Made by a program: the position numbers and the translations under genes. DNA of 38,510 nt from JAVVFH01 sp032250585 (GTDB taxonomy: Bacteria; Pseudomonadota; Gammaproteobacteria; Xanthomonadales; SZUA-36). Below, piece after piece: positions 30,119 through 37,963 of this stretch. Location of the stretch: the NCBI GenBank assembly GCA_032250585.1, contig JAVVFH010000005.1, forward strand, positions 1 through 38,510. Direction: 5' to 3'. The notes beneath the pieces are model-generated. The model saw only the letters and a program-made list of their open reading frames with translations, was not told the DNA's origin and did not search any database. The stretch's first letter is position 1; the number at the start of each line of letters is the position of its first letter.

Positions 30119-31657
30119 ATGTACATTATAAGAAAAACTTCGTTGGCAGCCTTGTGCCTGATCTTCAGTCTTCCAGTGCAGGCCGCCGGCGTCGACGAAC
30201 GGATCGATGAAGCAGTCAAGCCGTTTGCAGACGCCGTCGCCGGGTTCATTTTCTCTTCTTTTCCGGTCGCCGGCGTGCAGATCCCCTTCGTGCTCGTTTG
30301 GCTGATTTTCGCGGCGACGCTGTTCACATTTTATTTTCGCTTCATCAATTTCAGAGCGTTCAGGCACGGTTTTCAGTTGGTTCGCGGCGTGTACAGCGAT
30401 CCCCTGGCCGCCGGCGAGGTCACGCATTTTCAAGCCCTCGCGACCGCGCTTTCCGGCACCGTCGGGCTGGGCAACATAGCCGGCGTCGCGGTGGCCGTTT
30501 CACTCGGCGGTCCGGGCGCAACCTTCTGGATGATTTTGGCCGGGTTTTTGGGTATGTCGTCGAAATTCGTGGAGTGCACGCTGGGGGTCAAATACCGCAA
30601 TGAATATACGGACGGTACAGTGTCCGGTGGACCGATGTATTACCTGTCCAAGGGCCTGGCTGAGCGCAGCGACAAACTGAAAACGCTGGGCAAGATTCTC
30701 GCCGTGCTGTTTGCCATATTCTGTGTCGGCGGTTCTTTCGGCGGCGGCAACATGTTTCAGGCGAACCAGAGTTTCAGCCAGGTCGTCGCGGTAACCGGCG
30801 GAGATCAGAGCTGGCTGGCGGACAAGGGTTGGTTATTCGGGCTCGTGGTGGCTCTGCTGGTGGGGCTCGTCGTGATCGGGGGAATCCAGAGCATCGCCCG
30901 GGTAACCTCCAAAATCGTTCCCTTCATGGGGGTCACCTACGTGGCTGCGGGCCTGGTGATTATTTCCATGAACCTGCCCCAGTTGCCGGCCGCCCTGTTC
31001 GCTATCGTAATTGGCGCCTTCAGCCCGGAGGGCGTTGCCGGCGGAGTGATCGGCGTCCTGTTCCAGGGTTTCAAACGCGCCGCGTTCTCGAACGAGGCCG
31101 GCATCGGCTCGGCGGCGATTGCGCACGCCGCCGTGCGGACGAACCGGCCGGTAACCGAGGGGTTTGTGGCCCTTTACGAACCGTTTATCGACACGGTCGT
31201 GGTGTGTACGATCACCGCGCTCGTGATCATCATTACCGGAACCTGGGATCCCTCCATCGATCCGGGCCAGGGTGTGGCCCTGACGTCGGCCGCCTTTGAA
31301 TCGGCCCTGCCCTGGTTCCCCTGGGTGCTGACCGTCGCGGTTGTGCTTTTCGCCTTTTCCACGATGATTTCCTGGTCGTATTACGGATTGAAAGCATGGA
31401 CTTACCTGTTTGGCGAAACCCTGATGACCGATCTCGTGTACAAGGCGTTGTTCCTGTCTTTCATCGTTATCGGCTCGTCGATGCAGCTCGGTTCCGTCAT
31501 CGATTTTTCGGACGCGATGATCTTCGCCATGGCCTTTCCGAACGTGCTGGGTATCTACTTCCTGCTGCCGACGGTGAAAAAGGAGCTGGACGTGTACTGG
31601 GCCGATTACAAGGCCGGTCGTCTGCAGAAATTCGGTAAAGCGGCGAGTCGCGTTTGA
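30119..31657 (+). CDS. Alanine/glycine:cation symporter (AGCS family)
   Basis: A 512-residue polytopic protein. A cleavable-looking N-terminal segment (residues 5-22) and a short periplasmic stretch precede about ten transmembrane helices. Family motifs are ATALSGTVGLGNIAGVAVAVSLGGPGATFWM, GGPMYYL, FKRAAFSNEAGIGSAAIAHAA and STMISWSYYGLKAWTYLFG. It takes up alanine or glycine with Na+ or H+. The N-terminal extension beyond AgcS/DagA proteins is seen in other gammaproteobacterial members. A hairpin (31661-31679) lies just after the stop. Confidence 0.92.
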   Translation: MYIIRKTSLAALCLIFSLPVQAAGVDERIDEAVKPFADAVAGFIFSSFPVAGVQIPFVLVWLIFAATLFTFYFRFINFRAFRHGFQLVRGVYSDPLAAGEVTHFQALATALSGTVGLGNIAGVAVAVSLGGPGATFWMILAGFLGMSSKFVECTLGVKYRNEYTDGTVSGGPMYYLSKGLAERSDKLKTLGKILAVLFAIFCVGGSFGGGNMFQANQSFSQVVAVTGGDQSWLADKGWLFGLVVALLVGLVVIGGIQSIARVTSKIVPFMGVTYVAAGLVIISMNLPQLPAALFAIVIGAFSPEGVAGGVIGVLFQGFKRAAFSNEAGIGSAAIAHAAVRTNRPVTEGFVALYEPFIDTVVVCTITALVIIITGTWDPSIDPGQGVALTSAAFESALPWFPWVLTVAVVLFAFSTMISWSYYGLKAWTYLFGETLMTDLVYKALFLSFIVIGSSMQLGSVIDFSDAMIFAMAFPNVLGIYFLLPTVKKELDVYWADYKAGRLQKFGKAASRV

Positions 31658-31660
31658 GTC

Positions 31661-31757
31661 GCGGTCGTTGATCGACCGCCAGCGCTTGCTCCGCAAGATC
31701 ACTATCGGCAGAATTACGAGGCTGCGCTTTTGCGGGACACTCACCCGCAAGTGCAGC
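31661..31757 (+). other. Structured AGCS-tkt intergenic leader
   Basis: Two inverted repeats: GCGGTCG-TTGAT-CGACCGC (31661-31679) and TTGCGGG-N7-CCCGCAA (31730-31750). The second is flanked by GCTGC and GCAGC, which could extend the stem. No T-runs follow, so termination is uncertain. A tkt leader structure is possible. Confidence 0.4.
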
Positions 31758-31796
31758 GTCCAAAACACACCTTAACTCTGAAAACAGGAAAGCCCG

Positions 31797-33812
31797 ATGC
31801 CCACCCGACTGGAACTTGCCAACGCCATTCGCGCCCTGTCGATGGACGCTGTCCAGGAGGCCAACTCGGGACATCCGGGGATGCCGATGGGCATGGCTGA
31901 TATCGCCGAAGTGCTCTGGAACGACAACCTGAAACACAGTCCGTCGAACCCGTCGTGGCCGGACCGTGATCGCTTCGTGCTCTCCAACGGTCACGGCTCC
32001 ATGCTGATCTACTCTTTGCTGCACCTGACCGGCTACGACCTGCCGTTGTCGGAACTGAAAAATTTCCGCCAGTTGCACTCGAAAACGCCTGGCCACCCGG
32101 AATACGGGGAAACGCCGGGTGTTGAAACCACCACCGGTCCGCTGGGCCAGGGCATTGCCAACGCGGTCGGTATGGCGCTGGCGGAGAAGGTGCTTGCCGA
32201 GCGCTTCAATCGCGGCGGACACGAGATAGTCGATCATCGAACCTGGGTGTTTCTGGGCGATGGCTGCATGATGGAAGGCGTTTCGCATGAAGCCTGTTCG
32301 CTGGCGGGCCGCCTCGGCCTCGGCAAACTGATCGCGATCTGGGATGACAACGGAATTTCCATCGACGGGCAAGTCAGCGGCTGGTTCAGCGATGACACGC
32401 CGGCCCGTTTCGAAGCCTATGGCTGGCAGGTCATACGTGGCGTGGACGGGCATGACCCGGTTGAAATCCAGCAGGCGATTGATACCGCCTGTGCGGAAAC
32501 GGTCCGGCCGACGCTGATCTGTGCGCGTACGATCATCGGTTTCGGCGCGCCGAACAAGCAGGGCAGCGAAAGCACCCACGGCGCGCCGCTGGGTGAAGCC
32601 GAAATCGCCGCGGCACGGAAAAACCTGGGCTGGAATTACCCGCCCTTTGAAATCCCGCCCGAAATTGTCGAGGCCTGGGACGCGCGCGAGTCCGGGGCGG
32701 CAGCCGAAGCCGACTGGCGGGCCAGATTCGATGCCTATCGCCAGGATTTCGCCGGCCTGGCCGAGGAATTCGAGCGCCGGCTGGCCGGCGACTTGCCGAC
32801 CGACTGGGAAGAGCGCGCAAGCGGGATCATCGCCGGACTGCAGGCCGCCGGGGGTGACGTCGCAACCCGAAAATCCTCGCAGATGGCCCTGGAAGCATTT
32901 GGGCCGATGCTGCCCGAACTGATCGGCGGTTCCGCCGACCTGGCCGGGTCGAACAACACGATCTGGTCCGGCAGCATGGACGTCAATGAAGGGTCCGAAT
33001 CCGGCAATTACATTTATTTCGGCGTGCGAGAATTCGGTATGGCCGCAATTTGCAACGGACTCGGCCTGCACGGCGGTTTCATCCCTTACAACGCCACCTT
33101 TTTGGTTTTCTCGGACTACGCCCGCAACGCGGTGCGGATGTCGGCACTGATCCCGGTGCGCAACATCCATGTCTATACGCACGATTCGATCGGTCTGGGC
33201 GAAGACGGGCCGACACACCAACCGGTAGAGCAGGTCGCCAGCCTGCGGCTGATTCCGAACCTTGAGGTCTGGCGGCCTTGTGACACGGTCGAATCCGCGG
33301 TCGCGTGGAAGTGCGCTATCGAAAATGCCGGCGGGCCGACGGCCCTGATTTTTACGCGCCAGGCCTTGCCGCACCAGGAACGCTCTGAGTCACAACTGGA
33401 GAACATCAGGCGCGGCGGATACCTGCTGCGTGATTCGGGCAAAGAGGTCGACGCGGTCATCATCGCGACCGGTTCCGAGGTCAGGCTCGCGATGGACGCC
33501 GCCCGGTCACTGTCGTCCGACGGTATTGCGGTGAACGTCGTGTCGATGCCCAGCCCCGGTTTGTTCGTTCGCCAGGAAACGGCCTACCGCGATACGGTTC
33601 TGCCCCCAGGCCTGCGTGCGCGAGTGGCCGTCGAGGCCGGGGTCAGCGACGGTTGGGCTGCATTCGTGGGCGACGCCGGCCGCGTGGTCGGGATCGACCG
33701 CTTCGGTGCTTCGGCGCCCGGCAACGTACTTTTCGAACACTTCGGGCTGACTGTAGACTGCGTCAGCCAGGCCGTCCGCGATTCGCTGTCGGCTGCCAGA
33801 CAACAACCTTGA
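31797..33812 (+). CDS. tkt: Transketolase
   Basis: A 671-residue protein starting at ATG 31797 (AGGAAAG upstream). The thiamine-diphosphate domain has NSGHPGMPMGMADIAEVLW, SNGHGSMLIYSLLHLTGYDL, HPEYGETPGVETTTGPLGQG and the metal motif GDGCMMEGVSHEA...DDNG. The middle pyrimidine domain has IGGSADLAGSN, REFGMAAICNGLGLHGG and THDSIGLGEDGPTHQPVEQ. The C-terminal domain is complete. It moves two-carbon units between sugar phosphates (pentose phosphate pathway). It is first in the block tkt-gap-pgk-pyk-fba; gap follows after 20 bases. Confidence 0.97.
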   Translation: MPTRLELANAIRALSMDAVQEANSGHPGMPMGMADIAEVLWNDNLKHSPSNPSWPDRDRFVLSNGHGSMLIYSLLHLTGYDLPLSELKNFRQLHSKTPGHPEYGETPGVETTTGPLGQGIANAVGMALAEKVLAERFNRGGHEIVDHRTWVFLGDGCMMEGVSHEACSLAGRLGLGKLIAIWDDNGISIDGQVSGWFSDDTPARFEAYGWQVIRGVDGHDPVEIQQAIDTACAETVRPTLICARTIIGFGAPNKQGSESTHGAPLGEAEIAAARKNLGWNYPPFEIPPEIVEAWDARESGAAAEADWRARFDAYRQDFAGLAEEFERRLAGDLPTDWEERASGIIAGLQAAGGDVATRKSSQMALEAFGPMLPELIGGSADLAGSNNTIWSGSMDVNEGSESGNYIYFGVREFGMAAICNGLGLHGGFIPYNATFLVFSDYARNAVRMSALIPVRNIHVYTHDSIGLGEDGPTHQPVEQVASLRLIPNLEVWRPCDTVESAVAWKCAIENAGGPTALIFTRQALPHQERSESQLENIRRGGYLLRDSGKEVDAVIIATGSEVRLAMDAARSLSSDGIAVNVVSMPSPGLFVRQETAYRDTVLPPGLRARVAVEAGVSDGWAAFVGDAGRVVGIDRFGASAPGNVLFEHFGLTVDCVSQAVRDSLSAARQQP

Positions 33813-33832
33813 ACCCAGGAGCTCAATACACC

Positions 33833-34840
33833 ATGTCCATCAAAATTGCAATCAACGGTTACGGCCGCATCGGGCGCAACATCATGCGCGCTGTCTACGA
33901 ATACGATCGCAACGACGAGTTCCAGATCGTCGCCATCAACGACCTGGCCGATGCGAAGACCAACGCGCACCTCACCCAATACGATACCGCTCACGGGCGT
34001 TTTCCCGGCACCGCAACGGCGGATGAGGACGGGCTCCTCATCAATGGCGATCGCGTCAAGGTGTTCTCGGAACGCGATCCATCCCAACTGCCCTGGGGCG
34101 AGCTCGGCATCGACGTCGTGTATGAATGCACCGGGCTGTTCTGCAGCCGGGAGGCCGCCGGCGCCCATCTCGATGCCGGTGCCAAGAAAGTCATCATTTC
34201 CGCGCCGGGGCAGGGTGTCGATAACACGGTCGTCTACGGGGTCAACCACGACACGCTGCGCGCCAGCGACCGGGTGATCTCCAACGCTTCGTGCACGACC
34301 AATTGCCTGGCCCCGCTGGCCAAGGTGCTGCACGAAGGCGTCGGAATCGAAAGCGGCCTGATGACCACCATTCACGCCTATACCAACGACCAGGTTTTGA
34401 CCGATGTGTTTCACAAAGATCTGCGCCGCGCCCGTTCCGCCACCATGAGCCAGATTCCGACCAAGACTGGCGCGGCCGCGGCCGTGGGGCTGGTCCTGCC
34501 GGAATTGAACGGCAAGCTGGACGGCTTCTCGATGCGCGTCCCGACGATCAATGTCTCGGTCGTCGACCTGAGTTTCATCGCCGGCCGCTCGACCAGCGTC
34601 GAGGAGATCAATGCCCTGATCCGCGAAGCTTCCGAAGGCGCGCTGGCCGGGGTGCTGGGCTATAACGACGAACCGCTGGTGTCGATCGATTTCAACCACA
34701 ACCCCCATTCATCCATTTTCGATGCCGGTTTGACGCGGGTCATGGAAGGAAAGCTGGTCAAGGTGCTTAGCTGGTACGACAATGAATGGGGATTCAGCAA
34801 CCGCATGCTGGATATGACGATCGCACTGATGAATGCTTGA
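33833..34840 (+). CDS. gap: Glyceraldehyde-3-phosphate dehydrogenase, type I
   Basis: A 335-residue protein. NAD site: INGYGRIGRN and VAINDLAD, with the aspartate that prefers NAD. Catalytic cysteine: SNASCTTNCLAPL; catalytic histidine: TTIHAYTNDQ. PTKTGAAAAVGLVLPEL and WYDNEWGFSNRMLD complete the set. TNDQ and TKTGAAAAVG mark GAPDH rather than erythrose-4-phosphate dehydrogenase. RVPTINVS has isoleucine where E. coli GapA has proline, a feature shared with Epd; possible relaxed cofactor use is speculative. The frame is open upstream inside tkt; ATG 33833 with AGGAG nearby is the start. pgk begins six bases after the stop. Confidence 0.95.
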   Translation: MSIKIAINGYGRIGRNIMRAVYEYDRNDEFQIVAINDLADAKTNAHLTQYDTAHGRFPGTATADEDGLLINGDRVKVFSERDPSQLPWGELGIDVVYECTGLFCSREAAGAHLDAGAKKVIISAPGQGVDNTVVYGVNHDTLRASDRVISNASCTTNCLAPLAKVLHEGVGIESGLMTTIHAYTNDQVLTDVFHKDLRRARSATMSQIPTKTGAAAAVGLVLPELNGKLDGFSMRVPTINVSVVDLSFIAGRSTSVEEINALIREASEGALAGVLGYNDEPLVSIDFNHNPHSSIFDAGLTRVMEGKLVKVLSWYDNEWGFSNRMLDMTIALMNA

Positions 34841-34846
34841 GGAATC

Positions 34847-36025
34847 ATGAGCTATCTGCGCATGGAGGACCTGGATCTGGACGGCAAGCGGGTCATGATC
34901 CGGGAAGATCTCAACGTTCCCGTGAGCGACGGTAAAATCGGCTCGGATGCGCGCATCCGGGCGGCCCTGCCGACGATCCGGATGGCGCTGGACAAGGGTG
35001 CCAAAGTCATTCTTCTGTCGCACCTCGGCCGACCGGTCGAAGGCGAGCCGGAGCCGCGGTTTTCGCTGGCACCGGTCGCGGAACGGCTTTCGGAGTTGTT
35101 GGAAAAAGACGTCAGGCTGGTCGATGACTGGCTGAACGGATTGGAAGTCGCGACGGGCGAAGTCGTGCTCTGCGAAAACGTCCGTTTCAATCCGGGCGAA
35201 AAAAGCAACGACGACAAATTGGCGCGCGCCATGGCGGCGCTCTGCGATGTCTTCGTGATGGATGCCTTCGGCACGGCCCACCGCGCGCAAGCTTCCACCG
35301 AGGGGGTGATCCGTTACGCCCCCAAAGCCTGCGCCGGCCCACTGCTCAGCAGGGAACTGGGCGTTTTGAAAAAGACCCTGCAGGATCCCGAACGCCCCTT
35401 ACTGGCGATCGTCGGCGGCGCCAAGGTCTCCAGCAAGCTGGGCGTGCTCGACGCGTTGCTGGACCGGGTCGACGAATTGATCGTCGGCGGCGGTATCGCC
35501 AACACGTTCATCGCTGCGGCCGGTCATGATGTCGGCAAGTCGCTTTACGAGCCCGATCTGATCGGCCAGGCCCAGCAGTTGATCCAGAAAGCTCACGCGA
35601 ATGGCGGCTCCATCCCTATCCCCCGCGACGTGCTGGTTGCCACCGAATTTTCCGAGCACGCCGAGCCCATCGTGCGGCATGTCGAAGACATCCGCGAGAA
35701 TGAGATGATCCTGGATATCGGCCCGCTGACCGTGGTCCGCTATGCCGATATTATCGCTGGCGCGGGCACCATCATCTGGAACGGCCCGGTCGGCGTATTC
35801 GAGTTCAGGCATTTCGCGACCGGCACCCGGGCGGTTGCCGAAGCGATCCAGCGCTCTTCGGCGATCAGCATTGCGGGCGGCGGTGACACTTTGTCAGCGA
35901 TCGATCAGTTCGGTGTGACGGAAGACATCAGCTACATTTCAACCGGCGGCGGCGCATTTCTGGAATTCGTCGAGGGGAAAAAGCTGCCTGCGGTGGCCGC
36001 GCTCGAAGCCGCTGCAAAGGGTTAG
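34847..36025 (+). CDS. pgk: Phosphoglycerate kinase
   Basis: A 392-residue monomeric kinase. REDLNVPVSDGKI and LLSHLGRP are the substrate-binding blocks; AFGTAHRAQAST, GGAKVSSKLGVLDALLDRVDELIVGGGIANTF and GGGDTLSAID form the hinge and nucleotide domain. It makes ATP and 3-phosphoglycerate from 1,3-bisphosphoglycerate. TGAGGAAT, which contains the gap stop, serves as ribosome site. The TAG stop is part of the left TTAG repeat of the palindromic insertion that follows. Confidence 0.97.
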   Translation: MSYLRMEDLDLDGKRVMIREDLNVPVSDGKIGSDARIRAALPTIRMALDKGAKVILLSHLGRPVEGEPEPRFSLAPVAERLSELLEKDVRLVDDWLNGLEVATGEVVLCENVRFNPGEKSNDDKLARAMAALCDVFVMDAFGTAHRAQASTEGVIRYAPKACAGPLLSRELGVLKKTLQDPERPLLAIVGGAKVSSKLGVLDALLDRVDELIVGGGIANTFIAAAGHDVGKSLYEPDLIGQAQQLIQKAHANGGSIPIPRDVLVATEFSEHAEPIVRHVEDIRENEMILDIGPLTVVRYADIIAGAGTIIWNGPVGVFEFRHFATGTRAVAEAIQRSSAISIAGGGDTLSAIDQFGVTEDISYISTGGGAFLEFVEGKKLPAVAALEAAAKG

Positions 36026-36077
36026 GGAACCTCTGATCAATTATGCACGGGCGCATAGTTGATCAGAGGTTCCTTAG
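36022..36077. mobile_element. 48-bp palindromic MITE-like element with TTAG direct repeats
   Basis: The element spans 36026-36073. Arms GGAACCTCTGATCAA (36026-36040) and TTGATCAGAGGTTCC (36059-36073) are perfect inverses. An inner TATGC/GCATA extends the pairing, with one T-G wobble, to a 21-bp stem with loop ACGGGC. TTAG lies on both sides (36022-36025 and 36074-36077), as a 4-bp target duplication would. TTAG fits the YTAR target of IS5-type transposases. No transposase is present, and no second copy exists in this window. Confidence 0.55.
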
Positions 36078-36314
36078 TCTTGGCGGGCCTCAGTCGCCCG
36101 GTGATACGAATAGTTGCCATTGCCCGCTCGGCCTGGTCGGCACCTCTGGCCGATCCGCTTGCCGACATCTCCCGCTGCACCTCCCATGCGCTGAAGGACC
36201 TGGGTCATGCCGTTTCCTTGGCGGATGAACTCCACGCCCGGATCGATCAGCCCCAGGATAAGCCGCGTCAGGAAAGGCAGTGATAGCCGGTCACTCTTGG
36301 TCATACCAATAACC
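36078..36314. other. pgk-pyk intergenic stretch without a convincing gene
   Basis: After the palindrome about 237 bases remain before the pyk promoter. Two overlapping short frames exist: 74 codons on plus (36059-36283) and 76 codons on minus (36074-36304). Neither has a ribosome site or a recognisable domain, and the first starts inside the hairpin. The region could be a decayed gene fragment. Not called as CDS. Confidence 0.4.
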
Positions 36315-36320
36315 TATAAT
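36315..36320 (+). promoter_or_regulatory. -10 of pyk promoter (TATAAT)
   Basis: A perfect TATAAT whose 3' end is seven bases before ATG 36328. No convincing -35. Transcription would begin at 36327-36328, at the start codon, and no ribosome site is present, so a leaderless mRNA is suggested. Confidence 0.55.
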
Positions 36321-36327
36321 GGACTTC

Positions 36328-37824
36328 ATGATTCTGGATGCTCACATAAAGCCGGGACAACTGCGCCGCACCAAGATCATCGCGACGCTGGGACCGGCGA
36401 CCGACGATCCGGAAGTGCTCGAGGGCATGATCCGGGCTGGCGCCGATGTATTCCGCCTTAATATGTCCCATGGTACTTCGGAAGACCAGCGCCGGCGGGC
36501 ACGCCTGGTCCGGGAGGTGTCGGGTCGATTGGGTCGGGAAGTCGCACTGCTGGCCGATCTGCAGGGCCCAAAGATCCGTGTCGAACGGTTCGCGAGCGGC
36601 GGTGTGCAGCTTGAGCCAGGAGATCATTTCATGCTGGATGCGGCCGACCCGGACGTCCCAGGTGATCGTCACCGGGTGGGGGTGAGTTATCCAGCGCTCC
36701 CGCAGGACGTCAAGCCCGGCGACGTGCTGTTGCTGGACGACGGCATGATCTCAATGCGCGTCGATGCGATCGAAAGCGGCCGCGTGCACTGTGTGGTCGA
36801 AAACGGCGGCTACCTCAAGGACCGCAAGGGACTCAATCTGCAGGGTGGAGGCCTTTCGGTTTCGGGGCTGGCGGCGCACGATTTTCCGCACATCGCGCTG
36901 GCGGCCGAAATGGACGTGGATTACCTTGCCGTATCATTCGTCAGCGTGGCCGGCGATATCGAGCAGGCGCGCAGACTGCTCAGGGAAGCCGGCAGCGAGG
37001 CGGCTTTGGTCGCAAAAATCGAGCGTATCGAGGCGTTGAATAATCTGGAAAGCATTTGCGATGTCACCGATGCGGTCATGGTCGCACGCGGCGACCTGGG
37101 CGTTGAAATCGGTGATGCGGAACTGCCCGGGCTGCAAAAGCGAATCATCAGCACGGCGCTGGCTTACAATCGAGCGGTGGCCACGGCCACACAGATGATG
37201 CAGTCGATGGTCGAAAATCCCATACCGACCCGGGCCGAAGTGCTCGACGTCGCCAATGCGGTGATCGACGGCACCGATGCCATTATGCTGTCGGCGGAAA
37301 CGGCTATCGGAAAACACCCGGTCAAGGTCGTCGAGGCGGTCAACCGCATCTGCCTCGGCGCCGAGCGCCATTTCGATCTCGAAGGCGACATCACACAGCT
37401 CAATGTCCGGTTTCAGCGCATCGACCAGGCCATCGCGATGGCCGCGATGTTCATGGCGACCAATGTTTCGGTGCAGGCCATTCTGGCTCTGACCGAGTCC
37501 GGGTCGACCGCGCAGTGGCTGTCCCGCGTGCCGTCCTCGGTGCCCATCTACGGCTTGTCGCCAAATGCCTCCAGCCGTCGCCGAATGGCACTGTTTCGAA
37601 ACGTATATGCCGTTTTGCACGTGCCGCACGAAGAAGACATGAACGCGGCCGCCCAGGAAGCCTTGCAGGCTTTGTGGCGCCGCGGTTTCGTTAAGGCCGG
37701 TGACCGGGTGATCCTCACCATGGGTGACAAAACCGGTGACGAGGGCGGCACCAACACGCTCCGCCTGATCAAGGTGGGGGCGGACGGAAATTGCGAACAC
37801 CAGTCTGAACTCGACCTGCATTGA
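36328..37824 (+). CDS. pyk: Pyruvate kinase
   Basis: A 498-residue protein. RRTKIIATLGPATD and FRLNMSHGT start the barrel; LADLQGPKIRVERF leads into the B domain; KIERIEALNNLESICDVTDAVMVARGDLGVEIG carries catalytic lysine and metal ligands; MMQSMVENPIPTRAEVLDVANAVIDGTDAIMLSAETAIGKHP is the family signature region. The C-terminal allosteric domain is present. It converts PEP and ADP to pyruvate and ATP. ATG 36319 in frame overlaps the -10 hexamer, so 36328 is preferred. It stands between pgk and fba with its own promoter. Confidence 0.96.
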   Translation: MILDAHIKPGQLRRTKIIATLGPATDDPEVLEGMIRAGADVFRLNMSHGTSEDQRRRARLVREVSGRLGREVALLADLQGPKIRVERFASGGVQLEPGDHFMLDAADPDVPGDRHRVGVSYPALPQDVKPGDVLLLDDGMISMRVDAIESGRVHCVVENGGYLKDRKGLNLQGGGLSVSGLAAHDFPHIALAAEMDVDYLAVSFVSVAGDIEQARRLLREAGSEAALVAKIERIEALNNLESICDVTDAVMVARGDLGVEIGDAELPGLQKRIISTALAYNRAVATATQMMQSMVENPIPTRAEVLDVANAVIDGTDAIMLSAETAIGKHPVKVVEAVNRICLGAERHFDLEGDITQLNVRFQRIDQAIAMAAMFMATNVSVQAILALTESGSTAQWLSRVPSSVPIYGLSPNASSRRRMALFRNVYAVLHVPHEEDMNAAAQEALQALWRRGFVKAGDRVILTMGDKTGDEGGTNTLRLIKVGADGNCEHQSELDLH

Positions 37825-37851
37825 ATGGTGGGCGTTCGCTGATCCGGCCGC

Positions 37852-37881
37852 TTGGTCATCTGAAGCCGCACGCAGTAAAAT
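37852..37881 (+). promoter_or_regulatory. Possible fba promoter
   Basis: TTGGTC (37852-37857) and TAAAAT (37876-37881), 18 bases apart, in the 139-base pyk-fba gap. It could give fba a transcript independent of pyk. Confidence 0.4.
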
Positions 37882-37963
37882 CAAGGTCCGGATCAAATCC
37901 CGGATCGTGGGTAACGGCCGTTTCCAGGCCTCGGCCCCGGTCCGCAATTTCAAGGAGTAAGAA

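Noticed and set aside
31497..33374. 625-codon open frame antisense to transketolase
   Set aside because: Entirely a shadow of a well-conserved transketolase and the end of the symporter gene; low-complexity composition, no recognisable fold.
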